A stretch of DNA of 64,000 nucleotides, taken from contig CALNVZ010000174.1 in the NCBI GenBank assembly GCA_940671915.1, positions 77,819,503 through 77,883,502 on the forward strand, in the 5' to 3' direction. This DNA comes from Paracentrotus lividus. Lineage: Eukaryota > Echinodermata > Echinoidea > Camarodonta > Echinidae. The notes beneath the pieces were generated by a model that worked only from the letters and a program-made list of their open reading frames with translations, was not told the origin of the DNA and ran no database searches. The first letter of the stretch is position 1; every line of letters begins with the position of its first letter. Below are positions 1 to 13,266 of the stretch, piece by piece. The position numbers and the translations under genes were made by a program.

Positions 1-1176
1 TGTATAGTCAAAATGACCACTATATGGGATCCATTTTGAGCCATATACGTCATTCCAGGCCACTTGGCCCATGCCCGATATGTTAAACAATAATTGACCG
101 GGATGGCATATGTCCCTAATTGACTAAGAATCGGTTCATTTTAACCCTTCATAAACCTAAATCTACTTTACACAATCGCAAACATAGCCTTTTTAGTTAG
201 ATTGCCATGGCCCCCTATAATAGAGACTGAGAGGGCCGTGGCCCATAAAGGGGCTCCAAAACTGTGATGTTTACTTTTTACAGAAAACTTTTACCAAGGT
301 CATTTGATAATCGACAGTCTGTGTCAAAATAATGGTACAGTCAGGGAAAAAATATTTAGGTATGAAATCTTCTCAAATTATGTGTGAACATGGTGAATAT
401 GTACCAACTTAAAGCCATAAGATTCTTCTTGCTGATGCACTTTGTTTTGTATAATTTGCTTTAGTAAAAACAAAAGTTATGCTAAATTATTGTTTCGGTG
501 CGCTGAATTCATGGCTGTTATGTGCGAAACCCATAGAAAAGCATGCGCAAAGTACATTTTTTCTTGATTATAGAAAACTGGTCATATCTCAAGACACCAA
601 ATGGGATGAAAAAATTGCAGAAGAAAGCCCGATTTTTCTACTTTGTTGAAATACCAAACAATTTTAGAATGTGATTAATTTTCATACTTTAAAAATATGT
701 TTTCCACTTGTACCATTTTATATGACACATATTGCATTTTCACAGAATCTTGAAGTTCATAACTACACATAATGTGAGAAATTAATTTGATTATCGAATC
801 CAATACGGTGACGTCACACTTCTGTCCCATACTCAATATAAAGGACCTGCCTTATGGAATACTTTACCATTATAAAACAAAAGCTGAAACATACAAAAAT
901 TTTGTAAATCTGTTTCATATCTGAACGCTTAAGATTACATGTGATGTAATTGTTAAATTTTTGTTTTACGCTGTATCTTTATCTATATTAAGGGATCAAT
1001 TATTTTAGTTTTCATCAACTTCTTTTGATCCCATGCACCACATTTTTATTTACCTATTGTCTCGTATGTAATAGGTTTTCGCAGATTTTTTCCCCAATTA
1101 TCATTATATTTTCATGAGTATAGTGTTACATAGGCATACACACTGTCCGTGATAAAGGTTGAATATTTCTTTTACT
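1..1176. other. AT-rich non-coding, nothing recognised
   Basis: I see no gene, RNA or clear repeat here. A short inverted motif around GGCCATGG/GGGCCGTGGCC (about 206-245) is the only structure. Confidence 0.5.
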
Positions 1177-2114
1177 GCTCTAGCAACATAATTTTGCTCC
1201 GGCTTTAATATATTGAATAATATGTTTGTCCCTAGATTTACTTTTTTGGACCCTGGCAATAGTGGACATTCTTCCAACCCTTCAAGGAGACTTTTTTTTT
1301 CAAACAAGATTTGTCAATCCCCATTTTTGTCATTTCCCCCTCATTTTCGGGCCATTTTTTGTTTACCCCACCGAGTGTGCCCCCCCCCCTCAGTCCTACC
1401 TCCAGGAAACGCATCTGTTGTTAGTATTCTTAAAGTTAAATTTAGGTTCATGTTGACAGGCTTATGTCTCTAGGGGAGGGGCTGAAGTAAATAGTGTGAT
1501 TGGCAAAACTTCGGAATATTTTATTCCACTACGCTGAAAACAAAAGAAGTAAAAAACAACCTTAAAGCCCAAGTATAGTTGTAGTAGAGAAAATTAATTT
1601 TTTTTAAAAACTTGCTCAACTTGTCCTCATAGTGTTCTAATGACATATCAATATATAGACAAAGGATATAATCAGGTCCCATGCCTGTCTTTCCATGATA
1701 TGTAATAGTTTGCATGAGCACGGGGAGATGTTCATAACAAATGAGGCCATACTTCCTTCACTCTCACCCCAGAACTCTGGGCATGCCAACCAGCAGCTGA
1801 TTGGTATATAGCGTGAGTGAATTCTGTGTGCACAGTCTGTGTATGGAAGAGCATATACTTTGCACACAAACCGCTGTATGTTGCCATTGTGCCTGTGATA
1901 TCCTATCGATTGTGGCACTCTCAATAGATATATTTACACAGTTTTGTTGCTAAATTCAGGTGTTAGAGTGGATTTAATAACAAATCCTTTTGTACTCAGA
2001 GGTTAATTGAGGTATTCATTCATATTATTCTGCTCTGGAAGCAAAACAAAAAATATATTCTCCCAATACTATACATGAGCTTTAAACCCTTAAATTTTAT
2101 CATTTCCCCCTAAT

Positions 2115-2174
<60 letters not shown>

Positions 2175-2659
2175 CCTTGATGACAAGGTTCATGTGAATG
2201 ATGATTATAGATTATTTTTCATTTTGATTTATGTTTGGCTGAGATTCTACAAAACAATTTTGGGAAGATAGTAATTTCCATCTTGTAAAAATGAATAAAT
2301 CAATGTTGAACCCCAATCAAAATAAATGTCGACCCCTCCCCTAGACAAAAGACTTGAGCACGGGACCATAAAATTAGATTTAACTTAAAGAACAACACCA
2401 ACACTACATCGCAGACGTGTTTCCTTAGGGTAAGACTGAGGGGGCCTCGATGGGTCGCGTAAACAAAAAGGGGCCCCCAAAATAAGAAAAAAATGAAGAA
2501 AAAACTGGCCATCCTGGGGGACTGACAAACTTTTTTTGAATAAAAATCCCCGTGAAGGGTTCAGGGAACTTTCAAAATAAAGCCAGGGTCCCTGATAGTG
2601 AAAGCGGTGACAAACATGTTAAAAAAATCAAAGCCGGAGCAAAATAATGTCGCTGGAGC
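1177..2659. mobile_element. Inverted-repeat element, ~1.5 kb, non-coding
   Basis: The left end (CTCTAGCAACATAATTTTGC at 1178) matches the reverse complement of the right end (CTCCAGCGACATTATTTTGC at ~2657). The similarity continues inward for roughly 300 bp through GACCCTGGCA, a GTTTGTC segment and C- or G-rich tracts. The middle holds no transposase and a ~54-bp poly-T run (2119-2172). It looks like an old non-autonomous DNA transposon; no target duplication could be read. Confidence 0.6.
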
Positions 2660-4475
2660 CGAAAAAAATTATTCCATCTTTATGATGAACAGTGTATTTC
2701 AAATGTACGCATTTGCATGCTTGCGCTATGTATAATATAAATGTGGAAAATCCAATTTTGAACTTTAACAAAATGCCATATATATATATATACAGACTTT
2801 ATTTCGTCAGAGTGCAAATAGAAACATTGAAAAGGAGAAAACGATACAATTATGAATCATTGAAAATACTCAATCATTGTGATCGATTATTCAAGCATTT
2901 CGCTTTCAAGTGGATAACCGAAAAGTGGCATTTTTTAATAAATATATTTTAACGAGGTCAAAGAATTCTAAATCACCTTATCGTAAGCATGTAATTTGTT
3001 GTAATAAAACCAGTTGTGGTGAAAAGGGGTGCGCCTCACAATTATATACATAATATACATATATTTTATTTATTTATTTATTTTTATTATTATTTTTTTG
3101 TTGGTTATTTAAAAAAAAAAAAAATATTTTATTTTTTTTTTTTGGGGGTGGGGGAGGGAACGCTTATCGAACATAAAGCCAAATACATAAAAGGGAACCG
3201 TATGCCCCTCCTTTTCTCCGAATTTGCCGCCCCCTTCTCGCCCTAATAGAAAGAACAAAAAAGGAGGCAAACTTACCATGTAGTGTTATCGACTGATATG
3301 GTAGATCAAGTTGAAGCTCCAGGTTATGCATAATGTGAAATATGTTGTCTCAAAACAAGGTGGTTTACACACTTCTTTTACCTTTGACAAGTTTTTATTT
3401 TATTTTGTCGGAGTTTGAATGAATGACGCTGGAAGATAAATCACACGTAATCCCCTGGTTAGTGTAATTTTTTAAGCCATGAGTTCAAATTAGAGATGAA
3501 CTCATGGAAAATGCTTTTTAATAGTATTACCTCAGCATTTTTCCCTCCCAAGATATATTAATTGTCAAAATTTTATATTATAAATTCTCAGTTGCAAGAG
3601 TTCGAAGATCAGCAATGAATAGAAACATCTATTGACCATTTCTTGCTCTCCTGATTATGTTATAATTATAGTCGTCGTTTCAATATTCTTGTTTAATTCA
3701 AGCTCTCTTATGTATATAACGATGTTTTCAGCAAGCAAATTCTTGTCACATTCTCTAATAGATTCCACCCGACCGTCTTGGCGGCGACCAAACGAGATAA
3801 GAAGCTCTCCGTGAGATAGGCGCCGTTTAAAAGCTGATGGAAGGTGGTGACGGTAGCTCGCGTGGTGTACAGTAGCAAAAATCATCAATTATTCTGTAGT
3901 TCAATTATTCGCGCCCACATCACGTCCTTGATCACAATCGATAGTTGAACGATTGTGATTGGTGAAGGGTGAACTTGTATCAATAATGAACAAATCAGCC
4001 TCTGCTTAAAACACACTTTATTAGTTTTAATAACAAGTTGTCAGCTATTATTCCGGCATTCAGCCCCGCTCAACCTGTATGATATTGGGATAACAATAGA
4101 GGAGGGTTCATTTGGAAGGTAAAAGCGCCACGACCACTCTGATCACGTGGAGAATTTATGATTGACAGGTGTCAGTCAAAGGATTATACACACCCACTTC
4201 AGTATTACAAATATAAGTATCTTATACGTTATAGATATATTGGATAGCTCAGCTGAGCATGTGGTTTGAATATTGCCCAAGCACAACACAAAAAAGAAAA
4301 CAAAATATGTGGACAAAGAGAGAGAAGATAAAAAATGAGAGAATTACATCAAACATGTTGTGTAGACTATACAATTCGCTTATCATGTTTTTCTTCTTGC
4401 ATCTCCCACCCTGGTACGCTAATTACGTGATGTGCATAATCATTATTATGAACATAATCCTCCGTATTGTTTTAC
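2660..4475. other. Non-coding stretch
   Basis: AT-rich sequence with a T-rich/A-run/G-rich patch at 3057-3155. No coding exon or RNA gene recognised. Confidence 0.45.
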
Positions 4476-4609
4476 CAGGCGCGGATCCAAGAAAGTCGAA
4501 TTGAATGCATTTCGGGGGCCCAATTGTCTGGGGACAAAGAGCCGCTTTTGTTCCCAGACAATTGGGCCCCCGAAATGCATTCAATTCGATTTTCTTCGAT
4601 CCGTGCCTG
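4476..4609. mobile_element. Near-perfect foldback MITE with 5-bp target duplication
   Basis: The 134-bp element is almost entirely two arms: CAGGCGCGGATCCAAGAAAG on the left, and its reverse complement with a few changes (CAGGCACGGATCGAAGAAAA) at the right. The arms run about 56 bp to a short CAAAGAGCCG loop. It is flanked by the direct repeat TTTAC on both sides, a 5-bp target-site duplication. The CAGGCGCGGATCC end groups it with 51070-51460 and 18318-18476. Confidence 0.85.
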
Positions 4610-4611
4610 TT

Positions 4612-4847
4612 TACTACTACTACCACCACCACCACTATATATAATATATATATATATTATATATTATTAATAGTTCATCTGTGGAATGAGGCTGTATTGA
4701 TCGAGTCATTTACACCCCTCCCTACACACTCCCCTTCTCTTTCTCTCTGTCTCTCTCTATTTATTTTATTTTATTTTATTTGTCTTATTTCAGAAGGGTA
4801 GCTCCATCAATGATCAAAGAGCTCTCTCTCTCTCTCCGCTCTCTGTC

Positions 4848-4902
<55 letters not shown>

Positions 4903-5000
4903 TTCTTTTTTTCGTCTTTCCCCTCTCTCTACCTCCCCCTAAGTTATGTTCAAATTTGCTTCGTATTCATCATCTATTCACATTTATATATTGTAATCTA
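4612..5000. repeat. Microsatellites: (TA)n and (CT)n
   Basis: A TA/TATA run lies at 4636-4668 and CT-rich arrays at 4733-4930, including an uninterrupted CT block around 4853-4893. The reading frames through them are low-complexity Ser/Leu and not genes. Confidence 0.9.
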
Positions 5001-5574
5001 GATCTGGACTATGAATATGCAAACAAGCATGAACAATAAAAACAGTGCAGTTTGTATCTGGCTCAGCTAATGTTCAGGCATGGGCGTAAAAGACTTTGGT
5101 TCAGGTAATATTTACATTTTCGTTTAGTCGGATTGAATTTTCTCACCGCATAATGTACCTTTTCCAATTTTAATACACAATTATAGTGTGTTTTATGAGC
5201 ACATGTTGTAGAGTAAATGGAAAATTGAAAGATCTATACTTCTCTCCCACCCCTCAAAATAATTACATCCACAAATTTGTTCAATTCTTGAGGCATTGTA
5301 TCCATTTCTTTAGTCCAGAAAGTAGGCACGTTGTGAGTGATATAAGAAGCAGAGTCAAGGATGGCGGGTATATGTTTGTCAGATATATTATATATTGATA
5401 TTATATAAAAAGGAAACGTCAGTTATCATAACCCTTGGACTCAAGATGCTATTGGTTTTCAGTTTGCATTCAGCGCTCTTTCAATTTTGTATTTGAAAAG
5501 TAAAGAATAAATAAACTTTACTCAATTATTAATATTTTCCGCAGAGTGAGCGGAGAATTTTCTTCAAGGTGAAG

Positions 5575-5810
5575 AAGAGAGTGTACGTGAGGGTGTGCGT
5601 GTAGGTGTAGGTGTGTGTGTATACTATACGGTGAGTATGAGAGAGAGAGAGAGAGAAGAGCAAGAGAGAGAGAGAGAGGGAGAGAGAAAGAGTGGGAGAG
5701 AGAAAGAGTGAGAGAGAAGAGAGAGTGAGAGAGAAGAGAGAGTTAGAGAGAGCAGAAGAAGAAGAGTAGAGGGGGAGAAGAAGAAGAAAGAGAGAGAGAG
5801 ATATATGAAA
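5575..5810. repeat. (GA)n-rich purine array
   Basis: GT-rich sequence (5580-5630) passes into GAGA-rich sequence over 5638-5805. The long minus-strand open frame here is an artefact of the repeat. Confidence 0.9.
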
Positions 5811-8032
5811 AAGACGAGAATATCTTCGTCGAAATATAAAAAGGGGATATACCTCACTTTCATACACCATTCGGCATGTGTACACTGTCCTACACTGTTC
5901 TCAAAGAATAAACATGTAGTTTGCTAGTATTTTATTTTTAATATAATACTTCACGACTTTAAAGAGTTGGTAATTCCAAAATCTAACTAGGAATGAAGGG
6001 TTTTTAATTATTTTTCTTGGAGATGGGTTAGGGTATAAAGATTGGCTTCACCTTGTGCTAGCTGATGTGCACATGTTAAGATACAAACTGTAAATAATTT
6101 CTGAAAACAATCTTTGACTTGTTATTTGTATGATTTTAAATAATTCCCTCTTGATATATTTATATGAGTTTGGAATATGCTTTCGAAGTAAGAAATTTGA
6201 ATATATTACAGCCCAGATTAGTTTACGATTTTTATTTGTTTCTGATGTAAACATCACATGTATTTCAGCACTTTGGCCGCCTAATATAATAATGATGAGG
6301 TTTTGTATTACCTGAAGATGGAAATATATCAATGAATATTTCAGTCTTCATGGTATCATATTATTTCATTTCTATTTTCACAGTTTACTTCCCACTGAAT
6401 CTATAATAAATAATATATAATCATGTATATTTATCCTTTGTGATCGGTAATGTAATATTGGATTTGTAAGTATATGGACCACTATATACTCGGAAGATGG
6501 TATTTCTTTCAGCGGTAAATGATTTTCTTTCTTTTACCATCAGAAGCTCAAATTTAGCATGCGAATAAATCAAATTTGTGAGTTTTTTCTCTTTTCAGGC
6601 TAGAAGTACCGAAATGACGTGGATTTTGAAACAATTGGTAGTGTCTATGAGTCGGCACACGCACAGGTGCCCCCTCCTTTCTTCTACTTTTAAACAAGAG
6701 CTCGGTGTGTATTTACTAATAAAATCATATACTCACTGACTACGCATCCAAGCATTAATGCCTGACAAGATTATCAAATGAGAAAACTCGTTGAATTTCT
6801 GTCAGTTTTGATAACGATTTGTAAAGTCATGCTAACAGAAATCATAAACATGTATCTGTGAGATTGGAGTAAGAAAGGAAAGATATTTTGGGATTTCCAT
6901 CCTTTTCCCCCTTTTTTCTATTGATATTGCTTGCTTTATCATTATGTGTGAGCATTAACGCATTGATGTCTCGGATCTTGTTGGAGATATCTTGGATTCG
7001 ATGAAATAAAATTTGAGCAATGAGGGATGAAATTCCGTGCGTGACTATCACAATTGGTGATGAAATTCCCTTCCGACGATTGAAAAGTAGTTAATTGTAT
7101 TGGACGATAACTCATGACCAAAAGGTCTATTATTAGTGCTCCTTGCTAAGATCCTCTAACCATGATCGTCCAAAAGGAGGGAAGAACTTACTTTGACATC
7201 TTAACAAATTATTTCGATGTTTTGGGCTGCAATTACCAGCGCCACTGACATTGCTTAATATATTTATTGAGGATGGGTTGTGCGGAGGTGAAGAAGGGGC
7301 TCTCTGCGTGAAGCGCTGCGTATTCTTTTGGTGGTAAATGAGGTGTAATGTATCGGTTTTATTATGGATTGGATAGCGCGCGCTGAGGAGGAAAGATACG
7401 CCGCGGCAGACGACACGACATTCAGAGAGCAACCAGGCGAATGAATTACAGAGCGGGGATATTGAAGATGATCGATGCGACAGCACATGGGCTGGAGAAG
7501 ATCTGTTATGAAGGAACGATAACAATGAGATAGGAAACATGCACCCACTGATCATGGTTACCATAACAATAGAAGAAGAGTCACGGCAGCAAGATAGAAT
7601 TTTATAATTTATAAATGATTGGAGAAGTTATGATACCCCTTATGACATCGCAACAAAACTATTTTGATCAAGCGGATGATACCTACAGGCCTATACAGAT
7701 CGAGCAATTTAAACGAAAAAGCTCTTTAAATGAGAGCAAAAGATGCCACATTACCATATTTACCAGATATTGTATTTTAGCATTAAAATGTCAGCATAGT
7801 TCACCAGGCCGCGTTAAACCATGGCCACTAACGTGAACACGTTTATGAAATTATGTTCCAACACCGATCGCAGATGCAAAAACAAAATAATAATAACCAC
7901 AACAAAATAATGAAAACGAAAACAAAGACAGAAAAAAAAACAAGCAATTAAACAAAAACAAAAACGTGTCATGGTGACGGGCGGTGCACTCCACCAAAAT
8001 TGTACGTTTCACAATAAAATGGTATAAAAGAA

Positions 8033-8067
<35 letters not shown>

Positions 8068-8270
8068 ATAGAATAAAATAAGAAGAAATAGAAGAAGAAG
8101 AAGAAGATGATGATAAAGAAGAAGACGACGACGAAGAAGAAATAAGATGAAATCATTATTCAGTTATTAGGGAAATGTTATTTTAGAAATTACAAGCAGT
8201 TATTGTTGTTTCTTTTTGTAGTTGTTATTATTTTATCAATAACCATCAGTGTTATATCGTCATTGTTAGG
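5811..8270. other. Non-coding stretch with a GC-richer patch
   Basis: No gene recognised. 7250-7560 is GC-richer than its surroundings (GCGCGCGCTGAGG, CCGCGGCAGACG) and contains a 143-codon minus-strand open frame without recognisable homology. It may be a regulatory region or an unrecognised exon. Confidence 0.4.
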
Positions 8271-8274
8271 CCCC

Positions 8275-8760
8275 GTCATCATTATCGCAACCACCACCAT
8301 TACCATCATCATCATTTTCATCACAATCATTATCACTGTACTGTAATGCTCATGATCGCCATCGTCATTACTACCACCGCGCCGTCACCACAATTAACAT
8401 CATCAACACAACCATCAGCAGCAGCGGCATCATCATCACCACCACCACCATTAATACCACCTCCATCAGCAGCAGTGCCATCATCATTACCACCACCAAC
8501 ACAAACACAATCAACAACCACCATCACCACAAACATCACCACCAACATCACCACCACCACCCCACCAACACCAACACCAACATCACCGACACCACCACCA
8601 TCACCACCCGATCATCATTGGTAATCACCATCTTCATCAGCAGTTTCACCAACATTATTATTGTCATTGTCACTACAATCAACATCCCTATCATCATCAT
8701 CATCATCGCCATCATCTGCTGCCCCCCCCCCCGCCCCCTCATCATCACCATCTTCACTAT
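8275..8760. repeat. (CAT/CAC/ACC)n trinucleotide array
   Basis: Almost 500 bp of imperfect CAT, CAC, CAA and CAG triplets, open in several frames on both strands because of composition. Mirror-like to the GAT array at 14415-14865. Confidence 0.9.
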
Positions 8761-8764
8761 CAAC

Positions 8765-10390
8765 ATGAGTCCCCGTTATTGTCATGGAATGAACTATCTG
8801 ACATGATCCCGTCCTACGGTGATATGTCATATAAACCACGTCTATTGTGGAAACAGTTTCTTTTCATTTGCCAATGCAATCTTTCAATGCTTCTTCGCAT
8901 TCTTCTCCTCTTATCTGCACAGCTTGTTACATCCTATCCAAATCAAATTCCAATAATTGATGTATTGTGCCCATCTTGCTCCAGGCACCAACACTCTTGT
9001 CTATTTCTTCTTCCTATTCAATACTTGCTCTGATCGGATGAAACCTCTCTCTCTTTCTGGACCTACTCGCATCGCATAGCATCGCTCTACCAACCCGCTC
9101 ATCATCAGCACCATCATCTTCGCTCATAATAGGCGCGTAATCAGGTGACAATGCTCCAGCTCTCTGGTGGAGATTCAACGCTAGTTTCACTTACACCCGA
9201 ATATGTTTGATAGCCACCAAAAACATGCCTATGAACATCTTAAAGAGAAGGTTTCGTCAATAGTATACTATGATAAGTTTTTGAAACATCCTATTAAGTG
9301 GATAATAAATATCCGTAACACACCTTAATAATGATTGCTCTTGAGGATCAATGTGTATTATCCCTTGGTCAATTTTCTATCATTTTACAAAATAAATTGC
9401 AAAATAAACATGATTTGGTTTTCCTTATAAAAAACATCCAGTGAGTTACAGTCTCCCGCGACAATGAATTATAACAAAAATAAAACCATAGAAAAGCAAA
9501 CTTTAAATATATTGTACCCTGAATGATAAATTTGAACTGAACTATATATACCTGACGATATACATTGCGTATGAGAAATAAAAGTAAAGCGAGACTGTAC
9601 TTATGTTTACTGGTAAAAAATATAAATAAATAAATTAAAAAAAAAACTGGAATATTAAACGCACGAATTTAAATGTTGTGCAGTTTTTTCCTGCTTGATT
9701 TAATAAATTACGAAAGAACCAAGCATGGAGATCCACAAGAAGAGTCTGAAATTTAAATGTCACAGTCAAATTACGGGATCAGATCTGAGCAAATACTTTT
9801 CCTTGTCGCAGAATGGATCCAAACTAGATGCCTAGATCAGGTGAACCACTCATGCTTAAATTTATAGATAAGACATTTTTGGTAAAAAAAGAAATAAATA
9901 CAATAAAAAATGAAATGAAAACAAAATGGACCATCCCTTTTTAACAACAAGGTCAGTGTATTCTTATTCAGAATTTGTGCGATTTGATTTTGACATTCTA
10001 AATTCAAACTGTTCTTGGTCATCTATGAGTGAGCTATTTTTGTCGAATGAACACTATAGTGTTCATCGATAAAATGTCTACAGAAAACTTAACTTTGTGA
10101 TAGTTATTTCTTGAATAGTTTACTTTAACCACCCGGCAATGACCGACCGTCCCAATTTCTTTTTTTTTATGGGACACACTGTATTGTTTAGAGTTTGTTT
10201 TGTATCTATTCTGTTCCATTTTAATTTGAACATCTAAACTGAAGCCCGATACCGGAATGTCTATCTTTTCTTGCTTTACTTTTGTCCAAAAAACAACAAA
10301 CAAAACATACACACACAAAAAAAGCTTTAGATTCATTTCTACGTTGAATCTTTGCCCCCCCCCTCCCCATTTATCTCTTTCTCCTGTTCT

Positions 10391-10425
<35 letters not shown>

Positions 10426-11890
10426 AACTTTCTTTTAATTGTTTTTCGTATCGGTTCTCTTTCGTGTCTGTTTATGACTGAAATTATTTCCCTTCCCTCC
10501 ATCCTGTACATTTTTTCTAGTATAGTTATTTTACTGTATCTTGTACAAGCACTGAAACATTTCCTTTGAATAATGTTAAAATGTATCCGTTATGTCAAGA
10601 TATAGAAGAAGTAGAACTTTAAAGCTGGAGTGTGGTTTTTCTAAATTTCAAAATATAATCTTTCAAATTTTGAATTTAATATATTTTTTTTTTAAACACT
10701 CTTTGAAAAAATGAGATCTAAAAATCATTATCTATGTGCATAATATGTCGACAAAGGTTAGCTAAATATATCAATAAATTATTCGGAAGACCTATTTTAA
10801 GGGATATTATCAATGCCAATCATGCCAATAGAGGGTGTTTAATTTGTTCCAACGGTCAAATTCAAATTTCTCACAATGATTCAACATGCAAAAAAAAATT
10901 GCTACATGTATATTGATTACTTTGCTTGTTTTTATACTTAGTTAGAGTGTTTCAAAAGAAAGATCTATTTAATTGATATTTTTCAATCTTAACAAAACTA
11001 TAACCCAGCTTTAACTGTCATCCCTCTACATCAAACATCAGAGCAAGATGTTTGGTGACATGATGCTAGCACAGGTTCTCGCTTTCCTGGCGTTTCCTCT
11101 TAGGAGGAAGGGGAATTAGCTTTACAAATCCCAAATTCAATCATTCTTCAATATACCGACAAATTTTCTATTTGACTTTCCCCGGCGACACTTTCCAGTG
11201 TCTTGATCATTTCCTTACGTTCCGCCACCCTGGTTCGGCTTGATAATACCATGCAACTTCCCTGGCTTTTTCTTCTCCTTCGCAAATAATTATTGTTGAT
11301 ATTGGTCGAGCATGCAGCGCATCGCAATATTTATTTCACAATGCCTGGTTGCCGTGTTCGTACAATGCTTGGGAAATTGCTCATTGATAAAATTACTCTC
11401 TATACGGCAGTTTTCTATCACCACCTACTCCTTTATTTTATAAAAGAAGCATAATTTTCCACATCTCTCTCCCCCTTCTCCCTCTAGAAGAATATAGTTT
11501 CCTTTCTTTTTTAATATCTGAATTCGAGCATCAGAATATGATTCCACCTTTGATTACCGAAGCCCGTCTTTAAATAAAGAAAAATTACAGTATGGTCGGT
11601 CCATGGTTCCAGTACTATTTTTAGAGGGTTCTCGTTGCTATGTGGATTTGGTATCAAGATAAGTTACATAGCAATAGTTAATTTCATTTTCAGAACCCCA
11701 TCTTGCACCAAATAAACACGCAATATGGGCAATTCGACGCATACCTGTTTGTAATGTTCATTTCAAATATTAATCACAAGTAGCTTTTATGTTAAAGTTT
11801 TTAAAGAATATATATTTTTAGCTAAACTTAAATTTAAAAAATGAAATCAATTGACCAATGGAGTTCATTTCGCCTCTAGGCTTTATAATA
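8765..11890. other. Non-coding stretch
   Basis: AT-rich with small CT runs (10387-10425). No exon or RNA gene recognised. Confidence 0.45.
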
Positions 11891-11891
11891 A

Positions 11892-12022
11892 CTGTGCCCT
11901 GTAACATAAAATATACGATTGATCCTACAATTGATTTCAATCCCAAATCTGTGGTAAACTGTGTACTAAGAGTTACAATCATCGTATGATTGATCGTATC
12001 TCGTTTATGTTACAGGGCGCAG
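11892..12022. mobile_element. MITE with terminal inverted repeats
   Basis: Ends CTGTGCCCTGTAACATAAA and the reverse complement of TTTATGTTACAGGGCGCAG match over 19 bp with one change. A second inner pair (ACGATTGATC / GATTGATCGT) extends the hairpin. It is 131 bp with no coding potential. Confidence 0.75.
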
Positions 12023-12313
12023 AATTTTGTACTTTTTCTTACATTTTATCGAATCGACATTGAAAACATAATTCTTGAGGGACAAATTTTCATGTATTTG
12101 ACTTTCTAAATATTTATGCTATTGGTGTGGCGACAAATAGAAAGCTTTTTCTCAACGCATATACTTCATATAAACTTTTTTTTTAATCTCCCTCCATGGA
12201 ATATGTCTTCTGACTCTTGTTCCTTCTCTTTACAACCTTTTATCTGGAGAAGGCAAGGGACAACCTCACCCTGACGGATTTCTGACAAGGATATTTCAAA
12301 AAATATATACATA

Positions 12314-13264
12314 CACTGTAAAAAATTACTGTAAATAAACATGTTTTTTGGCTTGTAATAATACAGCTTTTGGTTGTTTTTTTTTAATATTACGATATTT
12401 TTCTCGTAAAATGACAGATAATTTGTAATTTTCTAGGAAGTCGACTTGAGTTTACAGTTACCAGCTCATGCAACTGTCAATAAACAGAAATGGCATATTC
12501 ATACAACCTTTCCTGCTCGTTTACGAATTATTCCCGTAATTTCAGTTTCCGTAACCAGAATTTTCTTGTAAAAAAACAGCAAGTTCTTTCCAAAACAAAT
12601 ATTACTCTTAATAAACAAGTTTCTCGTGTATCAACGAGCTTCCTTGTTCCTAGACGTGTATAGTTCTGAAATCATTACAAGAGTTTATTGTGAAAAAGAC
12701 AATTTTTTTTGTTCAACAAAGGAAGAAGAAACAGAACTACTACAAATCAGTTTTCTTGTATCCTGCAACGATGTTCCTGTTAATTTACAACCTTTGTCTT
12801 ATTTCATAGTTCATTATGTGGATCATGAATATTCATGACTGGAAGTGCTTCAACCGTGGATCGTTGCACTAACCATGAAAAATGTCACCTTACATAGGGT
12901 TGGGTATATAAGGCTAACAACTTTTATTGAAGTTGTCAAAGATTAGGTGTAGGATTTAGGATTAAGAATTAGGTGTAGGATTTAGGATTAAGATTTAGGA
13001 TTAGGGACATGATTAGGCATTAATGGTCAATCCCATATGATGTTGGATCATGTTCTTTTTGTTTCAAAAATATTATTATGTGATAAAAACAGGAAAAAAC
13101 TGTAAATTTACAGGGTTGTAAATTTACAAGGTGGTCAATAACGTGAACCTGTAAATTTACATTATCTGTAAAATAACTACTGGAAGCTGTGGAAAAACGG
13201 GCACTCCTGGCGTCCCGACTGCCAGGAAATTTCCTGTTAAAAAACGGTGAAATTTTTTACAGTG
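12314..13264. mobile_element. TA-flanked non-autonomous element, CACTGTAAAAAAT termini
   Basis: Both ends read CACTGTAAAAAATT inward and are flanked by TA, the target duplication of Tc1/mariner elements. The 951-bp interior has no transposase; open frames inside (for example 12626-12838) resemble nothing I know. It contains a short GGATTTAGGATTAAG-type tandem (12949-13010). Confidence 0.65.
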
Positions 13265-13266
13265 TA

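Noticed and set aside
8333..8839. Several Val/Asp/Gly- or Thr/Pro-rich open frames
   Set aside because: Direct translations of the CAT/CAC array with no domain or splice context.
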